From contig OZ010586.1 of the NCBI GenBank assembly GCA_963932145.1, forward strand, positions 52,841,669 to 52,905,668: DNA of 64,000 nucleotides, in the 5' to 3' direction. The notes beneath the pieces are model-generated. The model was not told where the DNA came from, made no database searches, and saw only the letters and a program-made list of their open reading frames with translations. The translations under genes were made by a program, and so were the position numbers. Each line of letters opens with the position of its first letter. The first letter of the stretch is position 1. Positions 42,865 to 52,864 of the stretch are shown here, piece after piece. This stretch comes from Acanthosepion lycidas. Its lineage: Eukaryota; Mollusca; Cephalopoda; Sepiida; Sepiidae.

Positions 42865-44995
42865 TTGTTATGTATATTACTCACTATTTCTCTCTGTCCC
42901 TCTTACTTTCAATATGTCCTGTGAGTGACAAATTTTCTAGGTCTTCTTTTCTTTTGTCCTAGAAATTTCAACTCTTTCTTTCTGATTGTAAGTATGCACA
43001 TGCTTTTTGTTTCCATTTTCCTTAAATCTTCATTGTTCCTCACATGTTCAGTCCTTGGTATTTTTAGCATCTTTCTGTTGCCTCAAGTCTTTCTAATGTT
43101 GACTACCATACAGGAGGACTGATATTACATTTTTTTTCCAATTAAATTTTCCTGTTTCTTAATACTTTACATAGCTTCTGGAAAATACCTTTCACTATTC
43201 CAATGAACCTTCAGATTTAGATGTCACATTTTCCATCCTCGGGTGGAACATTTCCCAGAAGTTTTTTGCCATCTTCAATTTTGTAGTTTTTATGTTATGA
43301 TGTTCCTGTTGCTGAGAAGTATATATTCTGTCTTCTTACAACTGAAGTTCAGACCTTTCTTCTCACTTTTCTTTATTGTCTCTAGGACTTCCAGCAGTTT
43401 TCTTTCTGCAGTTTCATCTGCATATTTTATCCACCAATAATAAATTCAGGATTGTCTTGCAGTAATGACTGAATAAGTTTAGTGAGAAGACACATCCTTG
43501 TCTTATGCCCCTTTCTATTTTTGTATATTTAACAAATTCATTTTCTGTTGTATTTGCTCCCAGTATAGGTTCTGGATTATTCTAATATCCTTCCCAAATA
43601 TATCAAGGTTATCTGGCAGTTCAAACAGTTCATTGTGTTGTACCTTATCAAATGCTTTTGCATAATCTATAAAACATAGGTGTACATTCTTCTGCATTAG
43701 TAATGCCTTTTCTATAATTCTGAACGTAAATATTGCACTCTTTGTTCCAATGTCTTTAATGAACTCATATTGTTCTTGTCCCTTTTTCAGTTTAATTCTG
43801 TTATATTCTATATTCATCAGAACTAGGATAAGGGCCGTTATGTGGCTCATTAGGATGATGGCCTGATGAAGCTAGCATTCATTTGCACTTGGCTTTTTAG
43901 ACAGCACTATGAAAATGGATTTGCTAAGGCCTTCTAGTATGTCACCATTATTGCATATTTCATTTATTAAACTTGTCAAGGTTGAAAACATCTAAGTTTG
44001 CTAGCATCTCTATTATAATCCCATGTACTCTTGCTGCTTTGTTCCAGTTCATCTTGACCAGTGCTGATCTCAATTCAGACTTTAATATTTCAGGCCCTTT
44101 GTGTATTGCAGTCTTCCATCTTTGATTGCGAAAGAGTTTTTCAATGTATTCATTCCATCTTTGAAGTATATTTTCTTTTACTACTATGAGTATTACGTAT
44201 TTTAATTTTATACCTTCTGTTGATGAGCATGTCTTTTGTCTTTTGTTATTTCACTTATTCTTTTATGCATATTTGTCTTATATATGATGCCCATCTTTTC
44301 TATCTCTGCACACTTTTCCTTCATCCATTCCTATTTTGCTCACCTGCAATTGTTTCCCATTTCTTTTTGTAATCTACTATATTCTGTACTCCATGTTGGC
44401 ATTGTCTACTGTCAACTTTTCATCATGTCAAATATTTTGTTTGTCATCCACTCCTTTTTTCTTTTCTAGTTTTCCTTTCGATGATCTTGTTTGCTGATGT
44501 CACTAAAGCTTCTCTTAATGTTCTCCACTTTCAATTCCCATTCTTTATAGCATTTGCTTTTAATGCTGTCAGTACATATCTATTTGCACTTTAGGTCATT
44601 CATCAGTCTGTTGTAGTGTAAGTTGGGTGATGATTCATAGTGTTAATCTGAAATTAAATATCACTGGAATGTAGTTACTGTCATTACTGTGTAAAACTAA
44701 ATTCCTAAATCTCTTACTGATTATTATATAATCATTCTGGTTTTTCCTTTCTCCTCCTGGCCTTCTCCATGTCCATAAGCATTTTGGGCGTTCTTGAAAC
44801 CAGGTGTGGGCTACTACCTGATCATTTGAAGTTCAGCCCTTTCATTGAACCTATTTTTCTCCATGTTCCTAGTTTGAATTTATTAACTATTTCACAATCT
44901 TCTTTACTTTGACATTATGATGTCCTATAATGACTGTAATTTGAATTGTGCCTTGTGTTGTCCAGTGTGCTGTAAAACTTGCAATAGTATATTTA
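42865..44995 (-). pseudogene. LINE-A copy, nearly full RT plus endonuclease trace
   Basis: Minus strand. Frame 43850-43515 reads KLKKGQEQYEFIKDIGTKSA and MQKNVHLCFIDYAKAFDKVQ (RT motif A with FIDYAKAFD), HNELFELPDNLDIFG. Downstream, the post-RT region is seen at 42900-43200. Upstream (44000-44995), segments correspond to the RT N-terminal part and the endonuclease (near 44905 the GDFN region decays to IIGHHN). Many frameshifts. It is the longest LINE-A here, about 2.1 kb. Confidence 0.85.
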
Positions 44996-45770
44996 TCTTT
45001 TAAGAATGTAGTTGGCCCACTTCTCGCTAATGCCATTGAGAAATGAATGGAATCAATTGTTATTTCCCAAGCTATAGGTTAAATAACAGGTTAGAACAGG
45101 TTTTCAAATGCCAGATGACAGAGTTTAGCACAAGAATAACTCTGAATTTAAAATTGCACATAAGACAAGTGGAAAGCACACCATGACCTATGACCTGAAC
45201 ATGGTATTTAATAAAAAAAATGTAGTTGAACACCTACCACTTCCTTTTAGTGTTTTATAATTTTCTTCAAACAAACTTTAATATTCAGAGATAACAATTT
45301 CTGGATTATTTGAAGAAAAGGAGATATGGACCAAGATAATAATGTAAAATTTGTTGTATTCTGAAATACTTATCCATTATTAACTCACTTGACACCATTT
45401 TGCTTCATTAAATGATCAAGTAAAAATAAAAGTTGTGCTTCTGGTGTAATTAAAAGTGAGTTTTTCAATCTCAGATGTTGCCTCAAGCTATGTAAGTATC
45501 CAATCACCCAAAGGAGATTTGCAGAAGTCAACACTTATGATGTAACCTTTCATTTGAAGAACAGTGAAGAGCTATACCTTGGCAACAAAAGCATCTTCTT
45601 GTGCTATGCTGATAGATAGCTGTTCCTTCAAGGCAGAAATCTTGCCACAAAATTATTTGTGAGTGGTTTATAAATTTACAATTCCTCTTCATAATGTCCT
45701 CTTCATACACTCCATTGCTGACTTCCATACAGAACTTAAAGTGTACATGAGTATGGAATTAAAAGATGCT
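44996..45770. other. Unassigned sequence
   Basis: A minus frame at 45528-45728 (...KRNCKFINHSQIILWQDF) is cysteine-containing but unrecognised and has no splice support. Nothing else. Confidence 0.35.
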
Positions 45771-45774
45771 TTAA

Positions 45775-45962
45775 CCCTTTGACATTCAACATGCTCAAAC
45801 CCTTCCCTGTAAATATTGGCTAGCAATATCTTACTGTTTGTGTGACTTCATGGATTATTTGCAATGATTTCAACATATATTATAGCAGAGTATAGATGAG
45901 ACAGGTTATGGTAGTTGAACATTGAGAGCTGATATTTACAGGGAAGGTTGGATTCTAAATGG
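45775..45962. mobile_element. piggyBac-type MITE with TTAA duplication
   Basis: 188 bp flanked by TTAA (45771-45774 and 45963-45966). Ends: left CCCTTTGACATTCAAC, right (reverse complement) CCATTTAGAATCCAAC; subterminal CCTTCCCTGTAAATAT occurs on both sides in inverted orientation. The CCCTTT-type end plus TTAA is the piggyBac signature. No transposase. Confidence 0.75.
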
Positions 45963-46120
45963 TTAAATGCTGACTTAACAAACATCATAACTATATATTA
46001 GTCTAAAGAAAAATGAAATTCTGATTCCTGACCACAAAACAGTATTACATATAACTAAATCTATATAACTATTTATTGTAAATATAAGTTTAATTTTATC
46101 ATATATTTTGTATGCACATA

Positions 46121-46121
<1 letters not shown>

Positions 46122-46168
<47 letters not shown>
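46122..46168. repeat. (TA)n microsatellite
   Basis: Uninterrupted TA tract. Confidence 0.95.
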
Positions 46169-46172
<4 letters not shown>

Positions 46173-46234
46173 TATTAACAAGCTATAAAGGGAAGATGAC
46201 ATTATGTCACATGGCATGTAACGACTTTAAACAT

Positions 46235-46850
46235 ACCCCATTTCTCTATCAGATATATCAAGAATATGACAGTTTCTAATCTGACACAGAAAATGAAAAT
46301 GCACAACATACTTGGGGGAATAGCTGAAATTGACAGCAACTTCAAGATAGCCAGTTTCCTCAAAACATCCAGGTGAAGAGCAGGAGGGCTTATTGCCTCT
46401 GTGTTATCACAATAAAGATATCTATTTATGGTACACACCATGTTCACATCATCAATGACTGTCCTGCAGAATATACCTGCTTACTTTTTCTTAGAGAAAG
46501 CCACTGGATTAATACCACAACTTACATTGAGGTTCAAGACATGTTAATCCTGCCTTGGATTGAAGAGGTGACCCATTGTATTGTCACGGATTCTTGCTCT
46601 GTCTACATGGTTTGTGTGACCCAAGAGTGGCTGTCCCAGCATTTTCCCAATCATGTTACTACCAGTATGTCATATCTAAAGTCTCCTGATTTGAAACACT
46701 AAGACTATTATATCTGTGATGTTGTCAAGAGGTAGACCAACCAACAGCCCTTGTTGATAACCAATATAAACAAAAACACCTTGATCGTTGTAATTTATTT
46801 AAATAATGACTTATTTCTATGACATAGCTTGGTTTTTCTTTACAATTTAT
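46235..46850 (+). pseudogene. Mariner-type (DD37-like) transposase, degenerate
   Basis: Frame 46373-46702 gives HWINTTTYIEVQDMLILPWI, VTDSCSVYMVCVTQEWLSQH and FPNHVTTSMSYLKSPDLKH, then ..YYICDVV. It parallels the 41652 element (EVV.LP..., QQDSA.CHT, PPNSPD), but the second-aspartate motif is VTDSCSVYM and the WPP motif is lost. Starts with the shared TCTAATCTGACACAG block near 46276. No ends defined. Confidence 0.75.
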
Positions 46851-47214
46851 TTTCAGTTACTTGGTGCAGCCTTTATATACTAACTAATGGCTATGAAGAA
46901 ATTTTTGTTGCTAGTTTATATGTTTGATATTGAGATATCCAAGTACAGGTTACTTTTTATCATTTTTGAACCACAAGGTTTGATTATTCACTATTAAACT
47001 AAGGATAATATTTATCAAGAAGCCTTTTAACTGCTTAATAATACTGAAATTCATATAAAATATCAACAAGTTATAATTTTAAACATTTTAGAACAAGGTC
47101 TATTTCTTTTGTATAATCAACCTTGAGGATTTAAAAATGTTCTATCTAATTTAGTATTTGTTATGCTTGATAATTCAGTAAATTTTGTTACATTGTTTCT
47201 AGACATCCATTATT
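46851..47214. other. AT-rich spacer
   Basis: Nothing recognised. Confidence 0.4.
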
Positions 47215-47299
47215 GATGGTAGACCATAGTGTACTGGTTAGCAAACTCATAATACAGCTCAAACCAATCCTCATTCATGTGTGTGTGTGTGTGTGTGCA

Positions 47300-47337
<38 letters not shown>
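47215..47337 (+). repeat. SINE fragment followed by (TG)n and (TA)n
   Basis: CATAGTGTACTGGTTAGCAA resembles a box A region and CTCAAACCAATCCTC a degenerate box B. Then TG (47278-47297) and TA (47303-47337) repeats. Confidence 0.4.
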
Positions 47338-47340
<3 letters not shown>

Positions 47341-47344
47341 TTAT

Positions 47345-47515
47345 ATGTGCATTGCTTAGTGGAATGTGCTCAATATCAGTGATAGAGCTAGCATATACAG
47401 TTTTATGGATATGAGTTTGTGACCTTGAGTTTCATACTTTTGAGACTATCAGAAAAATTTTTGTCTGATGATCGCAAAAGCGTGAAACCCAGGGTCACAA
47501 ACTCATATCCATACA
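47345..47515. mobile_element. Foldback repeat (CTCAATATCAG family), most complete copy
   Basis: GTGCTCAATATCAGTGATAG at 47367 is followed by a stem-loop 47404-47513: TATGGATATGAGTTTGTGAC paired with GTCACAAACTCATATCCATA, interior GTTTCATACTTTTGAG against CGCAAAAGCGTGAAACCC. Related copies at 8890-8995 (half) and 770-796. Bounded by (TA)n on both sides. Confidence 0.75.
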
Positions 47516-47517
47516 AC

Positions 47518-47520
<3 letters not shown>

Positions 47521-47577
<57 letters not shown>
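47521..47577. repeat. (TA)n microsatellite
   Basis: Uninterrupted TA tract right of the foldback repeat. Confidence 0.95.
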
Positions 47578-47579
<2 letters not shown>

Positions 47580-47639
47580 CTCATAGTGTACCATGAAATT
47601 AATATAACTGACAGATGGACATGTTTATAAAGAACTTTA

Positions 47640-48663
47640 CTAACATTAAAATTGATAAAATTAGAAAGATATTATATAAAGAATTTAAAAGCCTGAACTT
47701 AAAAATTACAATAAGCACTAAATTAAAAAAGTTAACTTCCTTGATATAACATTAGATTTAATGAAAAATGTATACATACCTCATAAAAAAACGAATACCA
47801 AATCCTTTATATATACACCCTAAATCTAATCATCTTCCATCTATAATTAAGCATATACCTTTATCTATCGAAAAAAGAATAAGTACAAATTCAGCAAATG
47901 AGAAATTTTTGTATGAGCATAGTAATTTCTATAATAAAGCTCTAAAAGATAGTGGCTACAAAAGCCCAAAACTAACTTATATACAAAAGGAAAATGGAAA
48001 GCATAGAAAAAATAGAAGTAGAAAAATAATTTGATATACACCCCCATACAACCAAATGGTAAAGAACAATTAGGTCAAAAATTCCTTGCATTAATCATTA
48101 AGCACTTTACTAGAGATAGTAAACTAAGTACTATTTTCAATAAAAATACACTAAAATTAAGCTACAGCTTTACTGAAAACTTAGAAAAAATTATTAAGAA
48201 ACATAATGCTAATATCTTTAATAAACACTAAGACCAAAATCAAAGAAATTTAGACAATATAAAAATAAAAATAAAAAAAGATGAAGATAAACAAAAATTA
48301 TGTAACTGTAGAAACCCTCATAACTGTCCTCTACAAAATGAATGTCGCACGGAATCATTAGTATACCAATGCAATATCTCATCTATTGAGAATCCTGAAA
48401 ACATAAAAATCTATATAGCTTGCACAAGCCATGAGTTCAAAAAGAGGTTCAATCAACATCAAATTTCATTTAGGATAAATAAATGCCGAAATCAGACATC
48501 CCTTTTGAAATATTTCTGGCACTTAAAAGAAACCAATAAAACACCTACAGTAAAATGGAAATTAATAAGAAAAGCTAGAATATGTAGGTCATTAAATGAC
48601 CCATGTCCTTTGTGCATACATGAGAAACTATATATTACTAAGTTTATAAAAAAAATTTACTGA
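47640..48663 (+). pseudogene. Penelope-like retroelement, RT C-terminus and GIY-YIG endonuclease
   Basis: Three plus frames tile a single decayed ORF. First VNFLDITLDL near 47735 (end of the RT palm), then SNHLPSIIKHIPLSIEKRIS and ...NFYNKALKDSGYKS, then a frameshift into WYTPPYNQM / LGQKFLALIIKHF, FNKNTLKLSYSFTENLEKII. After a stop at 48231 it continues CNCRNPHNCPLQNECRTESL, VYQCNIS, KIYIACTSHEFKKRFNQHQI and TVKWKLIRKARICRS..DPCPLCIHEKL. The last part is the CCHH-containing GIY-YIG nuclease of Penelope-type elements; the usual YIG is YIA here. The RT catalytic core upstream is missing. Extremely A-rich. Confidence 0.85.
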
Positions 48664-48680
48664 ATCAAAGAAATGAAATA

Positions 48681-48760
48681 TTAGGTTGGTGCAAAAATAA
48701 TGTCGTTTTCTCACATAAAGTTGAACGTCAAAAAACGACATTATTTTTGCACCAACCTAA
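48681..48760. mobile_element. 80-bp mariner-derived hairpin MITE
   Basis: Two perfect 29-nt inverted arms (48681-48709 and 48732-48760) starting TTAGGTTGGTGCAAAAATAA, with a 22-nt loop, flanked by TA on both sides. The arms match mariner terminal repeats and closely resemble the human MADE1/Hsmar1 ends. It sits 18 bp beyond the PLE stop. Transcripts would form a strong hairpin. Confidence 0.9.
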
Positions 48761-48764
48761 TAGC

Positions 48765-49189
48765 TATTCTTTGCCGTCATATTCCTTAAATAATATTTAA
48801 AAATAAAATAAAAATTATAAAAAAATAAAAAAATGGGAGCTGGTAATATACATACTTATATTTGATATGAAAAAATAATTTTTAAATAATTTTAGTAATT
48901 CTATTACATTTTCTTGATTTAAAAAAGAAATATAGTCTATTAGTATTTAAGAGTAAAAATAATATTTTAAAATTGTAGCTAAATATAATGTATTCTAACC
49001 CAAACACCCCTTTTAGGAAGAATCTTTAAGTATACAAGTACGAATTTAATGGAAAAAAATGGCCAAAACCTTTTTGTCATTAATAATAAAAAAAACCCAG
49101 ATGACATGCATTTAATGGATGTCAGAATTCATTGAAAAATGTACACCTATCCTCCCTAAAAGTAACTTCTTTTTCAAATGTAACTCATA
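48765..49189. other. Very A-rich spacer
   Basis: Nothing recognised besides poly-A stretches. Confidence 0.4.
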
Positions 49190-49566
49190 ACTGATACAAC
49201 AATAGTTAATAAAAATGAACATGCTACCACCCCTATCTACATGATTGAATTTCTCTATATCCTTGGAAACAGGAAATAATGAATTTATATGTGCATTTAA
49301 AACTCAGTAAATTTAAAAATAAGTTTTTCTAAAATTTGCTTGAAGATGAAACAGAACTAATGCTTTTAATTTAATAATATAATTAAATTTGAAATTTTTA
49401 CCTTCGGTTTTTAAAACATAGTTATTACAGTGTAGCAAAGAAACCATATTTTAAAGCAGTTTATTTATAATATTTATGCTCTGTAAATTAACATTGAGCA
49501 CTGTTTTGTAAAAATAAAAACAATATCACCAGATTATATATCTTACTGTTCTTTCTTTTTATTATA
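49190..49566. repeat. Dispersed repeat of about 390 bp (pair with 31808-32205)
   Basis: Block-by-block match to 31808-32205 in the same orientation, lacking a short CACTCCTGTC segment. It too ends in (TA)n. Confidence 0.85.
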
Positions 49567-49612
49567 ATATATATATCTATATATATATATATATATATAT
49601 ATGTTATTATTA

Positions 49613-49699
49613 TTTTTAAATATGTTTTTAATAAATTTCTTTTATTTTATTTAATATTCATAGATTTTATTATGAAATTATAAAATAAAATTGATTTCT

Positions 49700-49761
<62 letters not shown>

Positions 49762-49851
49762 TTAGAAATCGGTTTTATTATTTCTTAAATTTTCATAATC
49801 ATGAAAATCTAAGAAATAATAAAATCAATTTCTAATAATAATAATAATAAT

Positions 49852-49888
<37 letters not shown>

Positions 49889-49981
49889 CAGAAATCGATT
49901 TTATTATTTCTTTGATTTTAATAATAAAATCTATGAATATTTAATAAAATAAAAGAAATTTATTAAAAACATATTTAAAAA
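49613..49981. mobile_element. Foldback structure with 61-bp perfect arms
   Basis: Arms 49613-49673 and 49921-49981 are exact reverse complements (left starts TTTTTAAATATGTTTTTAAT). The 247-bp interior contains further inverted copies of AATAATAAAATCAATTTCTAA, a (TATG)n run near 49738-49760, (TAA)n, two (TA)n tracts, and a central AATTTTCATAATCATGAAAAT palindrome split over 49788-49808. No coding. Confidence 0.85.
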
Positions 49982-49984
49982 TTG

Positions 49985-50350
49985 AAGATAATTATCTTGA
50001 AAAAAATTTGATTAAAAATTAATCCGCAGTCAATTTTGAAAACAGACAATGGTAATGTCTGCTTCCTCCAAATTTTTTAAAAAAAAAGAAAAAAGAAAGG
50101 ATAAAAATAACCAAATGCAAAACACTTTCTACTCCTCCTCCTCCTCCTCCTCCTCCTCCCTCCTCCTGGTATGTAGACCTAAAAAAGAAAATCATGTTTG
50201 TGTATATTTAATGTTGGTTCTGCCTGCTTTTGCAGTGATGAGTGTGTATATATTTCATTGCATAAAAATTTAATTTGTCTTTTACTTTAATCTCTTGACA
50301 AAGAATCCCTATGGCCAAATTATAACAATAGAATTTTTGTACATTGTTTT
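49985..50350. other. AT-rich spacer with (CTC)n
   Basis: A CTC trinucleotide microsatellite at about 50131-50168. The region immediately left of 50356 is a good pyrimidine tract (see exon candidate). Confidence 0.6.
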
Positions 50351-50355
50351 TTCAG

Positions 50356-50489
50356 CCAAAATTGTTGAAGACAGCAGTTTTAAAGCAGCAGCAACATCCC
50401 TTCGTCAGAAAAGAAGACTGGAAAAACACAAAGAAATATGGCATCAAGAGAAACTTTCTTGGATTTTAGAAAACAGAAGATTCATCTAG
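50356..50489 (+). CDS. Candidate 3'-terminal exon of an unknown host gene
   Basis: ACATTGTTTTTTCAG is a textbook 3' splice site. Downstream an open segment, entered in phase 1, reads KIVEDSSFKAAATSLRQKRR then LEKHKEIWHQEKLSWILENR, ending RFI-stop (50487-50489). Charged, coiled-coil-like, mixed codon use and no transposon similarity that I recognise. No earlier exon is visible upstream, and no clear AATAAA within the next 250 bp. The protein is not identified. Confidence 0.4.
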
Positions 50490-50789
50490 AAAACTGATTT
50501 CTCTCTATCCCATGCACAAAGTGTATATTTGATGAAAATATGTTTGGTTCATTAAGAAACATATTTAATATTTCTTTAATTTAGATTACTATTTTATTTG
50601 GGGTTAATTGGCTCTTTTCAAAGCCAAACTATGCAATGACTTTGTTATAGTTATATATCAAATATTACAAGATATATAAAAACCTTTCTTTTAAGTCCGA
50701 GAATTGGTCTATTCAATGTCTAAGGATATATTATAAATGTTTTCTTTCTGTGGATGTGGGAGTTTTGAATGGTGACGTGCAGAGGTTTG

Positions 50790-51765
50790 GTTATATCAGG
50801 AGCCAACATAGTGTCTTGCGTGTGTGTCAGCAAATCAGCTTTGTCTTTCCAACATATTATACAACAGTCATATTTTGCTTATAATTTCTGTAATCTTGTC
50901 AATACCAAAATTGTCTAAGGTTGTGAGCACTTCTGTTATGATCCTATCTGGTTCTGTGCCAATCTTACATCACACGTTAATATTTCCTTTCTTTTTTGGT
51001 GTTTTGCAGGTTTCTCTCATCATGAAATAGTTACCCAACATATTTGCTTCATGAATGAAATATTTTTGTTTGATTTTATACAACCTGTTGATGAGCACAT
51101 TTTTGTACTGTTAATTTTTCTTCTTTCATGTTTGCTAGCATTATATATGAGGCACATTCTTTTTATTTTCCATGAATTATTCATATAGTCATCCCTTTTT
51201 TAAACCTCCCTACATTTTTTCATAATTTCTGTGTTTAATGTTCTGTGCTATTCCTAGGTATTGTTTGTTGTCTCTTTTCATTATCTCACAAATTTCATCT
51301 GTTATCTACTCTTTTTTTCTCTTGTTTCATTTTCCTTGTTTCATTCAGGAGTCTATCATATTGTAGTTTACACATTGCTTTTGTCTTTCTTGATTTCTGT
51401 GATTTTACTGAAGTTGCTTGCGCTCATAGTTCACGCTTGAAACTTGAATAGGCTTTACAGTGTAAAAATGGATTTCTGAACCATTTTGATAGTTACATAA
51501 TTAACCTAGTTTTGTGTTCTTGGAACTAGGTATTGTTTATTATTTGTTGTGCACTATTAGACCCACCTTTCACCATGTTTATTTCAGATTCCTTGTGCAA
51601 ACTTGCCAACTATTTCACCATCTCATTCTTTCATGACTTTGACATTTAGGTCTCCTATGGTGATTGTAATTCCCTGCAATTTAGTCTTAAGATTATCCAA
51701 TGAGCTACAAACATTACCAATTTCCTTCCCTGTGCTTTAGGCGTATATGTACTATAACTGATATG
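50790..51765 (-). pseudogene. LINE-A fragment, endonuclease to early RT
   Basis: Minus-strand pieces: ITITIGDLNVKV near 51670 (endonuclease GDFN motif with N kept as LN), KFAQGI*NKHGE near 51600, and near 50960-50880 KIGTEPDRIITEVLTTLDNF (linker before RT), all in LINE-A order. Heavily decayed; no RT motifs A-C. Confidence 0.7.
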
Positions 51766-51769
51766 TAAA

Positions 51770-52620
51770 AAGGATTACCTTGAAGTATTGTTAAAAGAAT
51801 TCTGCAAGACAATTGACAATATCTCAGAACACATTATGTTATTGTCTAGTATTAGTTCTACTTCACATTCATTTTTCTCTCTGTCTGCATATATGACCCT
51901 GTATGCATCACTGATGAAATCCCCATTATTTACCAGCCTCGTTTTGCATACTCCTGGAATTTTAAAATAAAATATGTGGTGTCTATTTCAAATATGGGTA
52001 CCCACTAAAAATAACATTTGAAATAATAAAAATGTTGGCTTAAAAATAAATCCATTAATCGTTTAGAAATTGGTTTGTTTATATTTTGGATAAGAAACTG
52101 AGCAGATGTGGGCTCTCTAGAAAAATCTGAACAAGGAAATGTGCTTTCTTTAAAAGAGAAATAAAATCTTGATAGGCTCTTTGGTCTCTGTGGTCTAAGG
52201 CACAGTGGATCAAACAATGGTTGTCCTACAAAGGTTAAACTATTAATAATTCAGGTCATATGCAAAGTCATAAATGCTGATATTAAAAAATTTGTTGTAA
52301 TAGAAATTCTTTGTGGTTTAATTATTACAATTGTGAATATGCTTGTGAACATAATATCAATATCATAATTTTAAAAAAAATTAATATAAAGAAGGTAACT
52401 TAGTTAATAATCAAAATATTAATAGAAGGTTATAATTTACTAGTTTTGAAACTGTTTGGTTAGATAATTTTTGAATAACTATATACTGTAAACATTTCAG
52501 AACATTTGTTTCTATATTCATAATTAATTTTAAGTGTTAGTTTTTATTTTTTAATAAAAATAACTTCAAGAATTTGTAGTTTCTGCTTATTACTTTTTTT
52601 TGTGAAGTATACAGGTATTG
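51770..52620. other. AT-rich spacer
   Basis: Near 51985 GTCTATTTCAAATATGGGTA resembles ACCTATTTCAAATACAGGTA near 54909; otherwise nothing recognised. Confidence 0.4.
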
Positions 52621-52624
52621 CCCA

Positions 52625-52790
52625 CTAATATTCTTCTAAATTGCCAATGTACAAAGGAATGTTTTGTAGATGTTGAGCAATGGTGGATGAATCATTGATG
52701 TGTAGAGTAAGCCTTCTTGATAACATGATTGTGGTATAACCAACATATACATTAGCTTTTTTGTCAGAAATGCAATCTCCCAAGGTTAAA
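52625..52790 (-). pseudogene. Penelope-like GIY-YIG endonuclease fragment
   Basis: Minus-strand frame: GDCISDKKANVYVGYTTIML then SRRLTLHINDSSTIAQHL. NVYVGYT...LSRRL..H fits the GIY-YIG core (Y-V-G, arginine, histidine). It ends where the fragment at 7069 begins in the family. The N-terminal extension of the same frame (to 52918) may be non-element sequence. Confidence 0.55.
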
Positions 52791-52864
52791 ACTCTACCAG
52801 ACAGGAAATTTTTCTTTAATAAGACTTCTTCTGTGTGCAAACCAATAGATGCAATACACACACT

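Noticed and set aside
45528-45728. 66-codon minus frame with several cysteines
   Set aside because: No family match that I recognise, no splice context, and no neighbouring coding; a chance frame is as likely.
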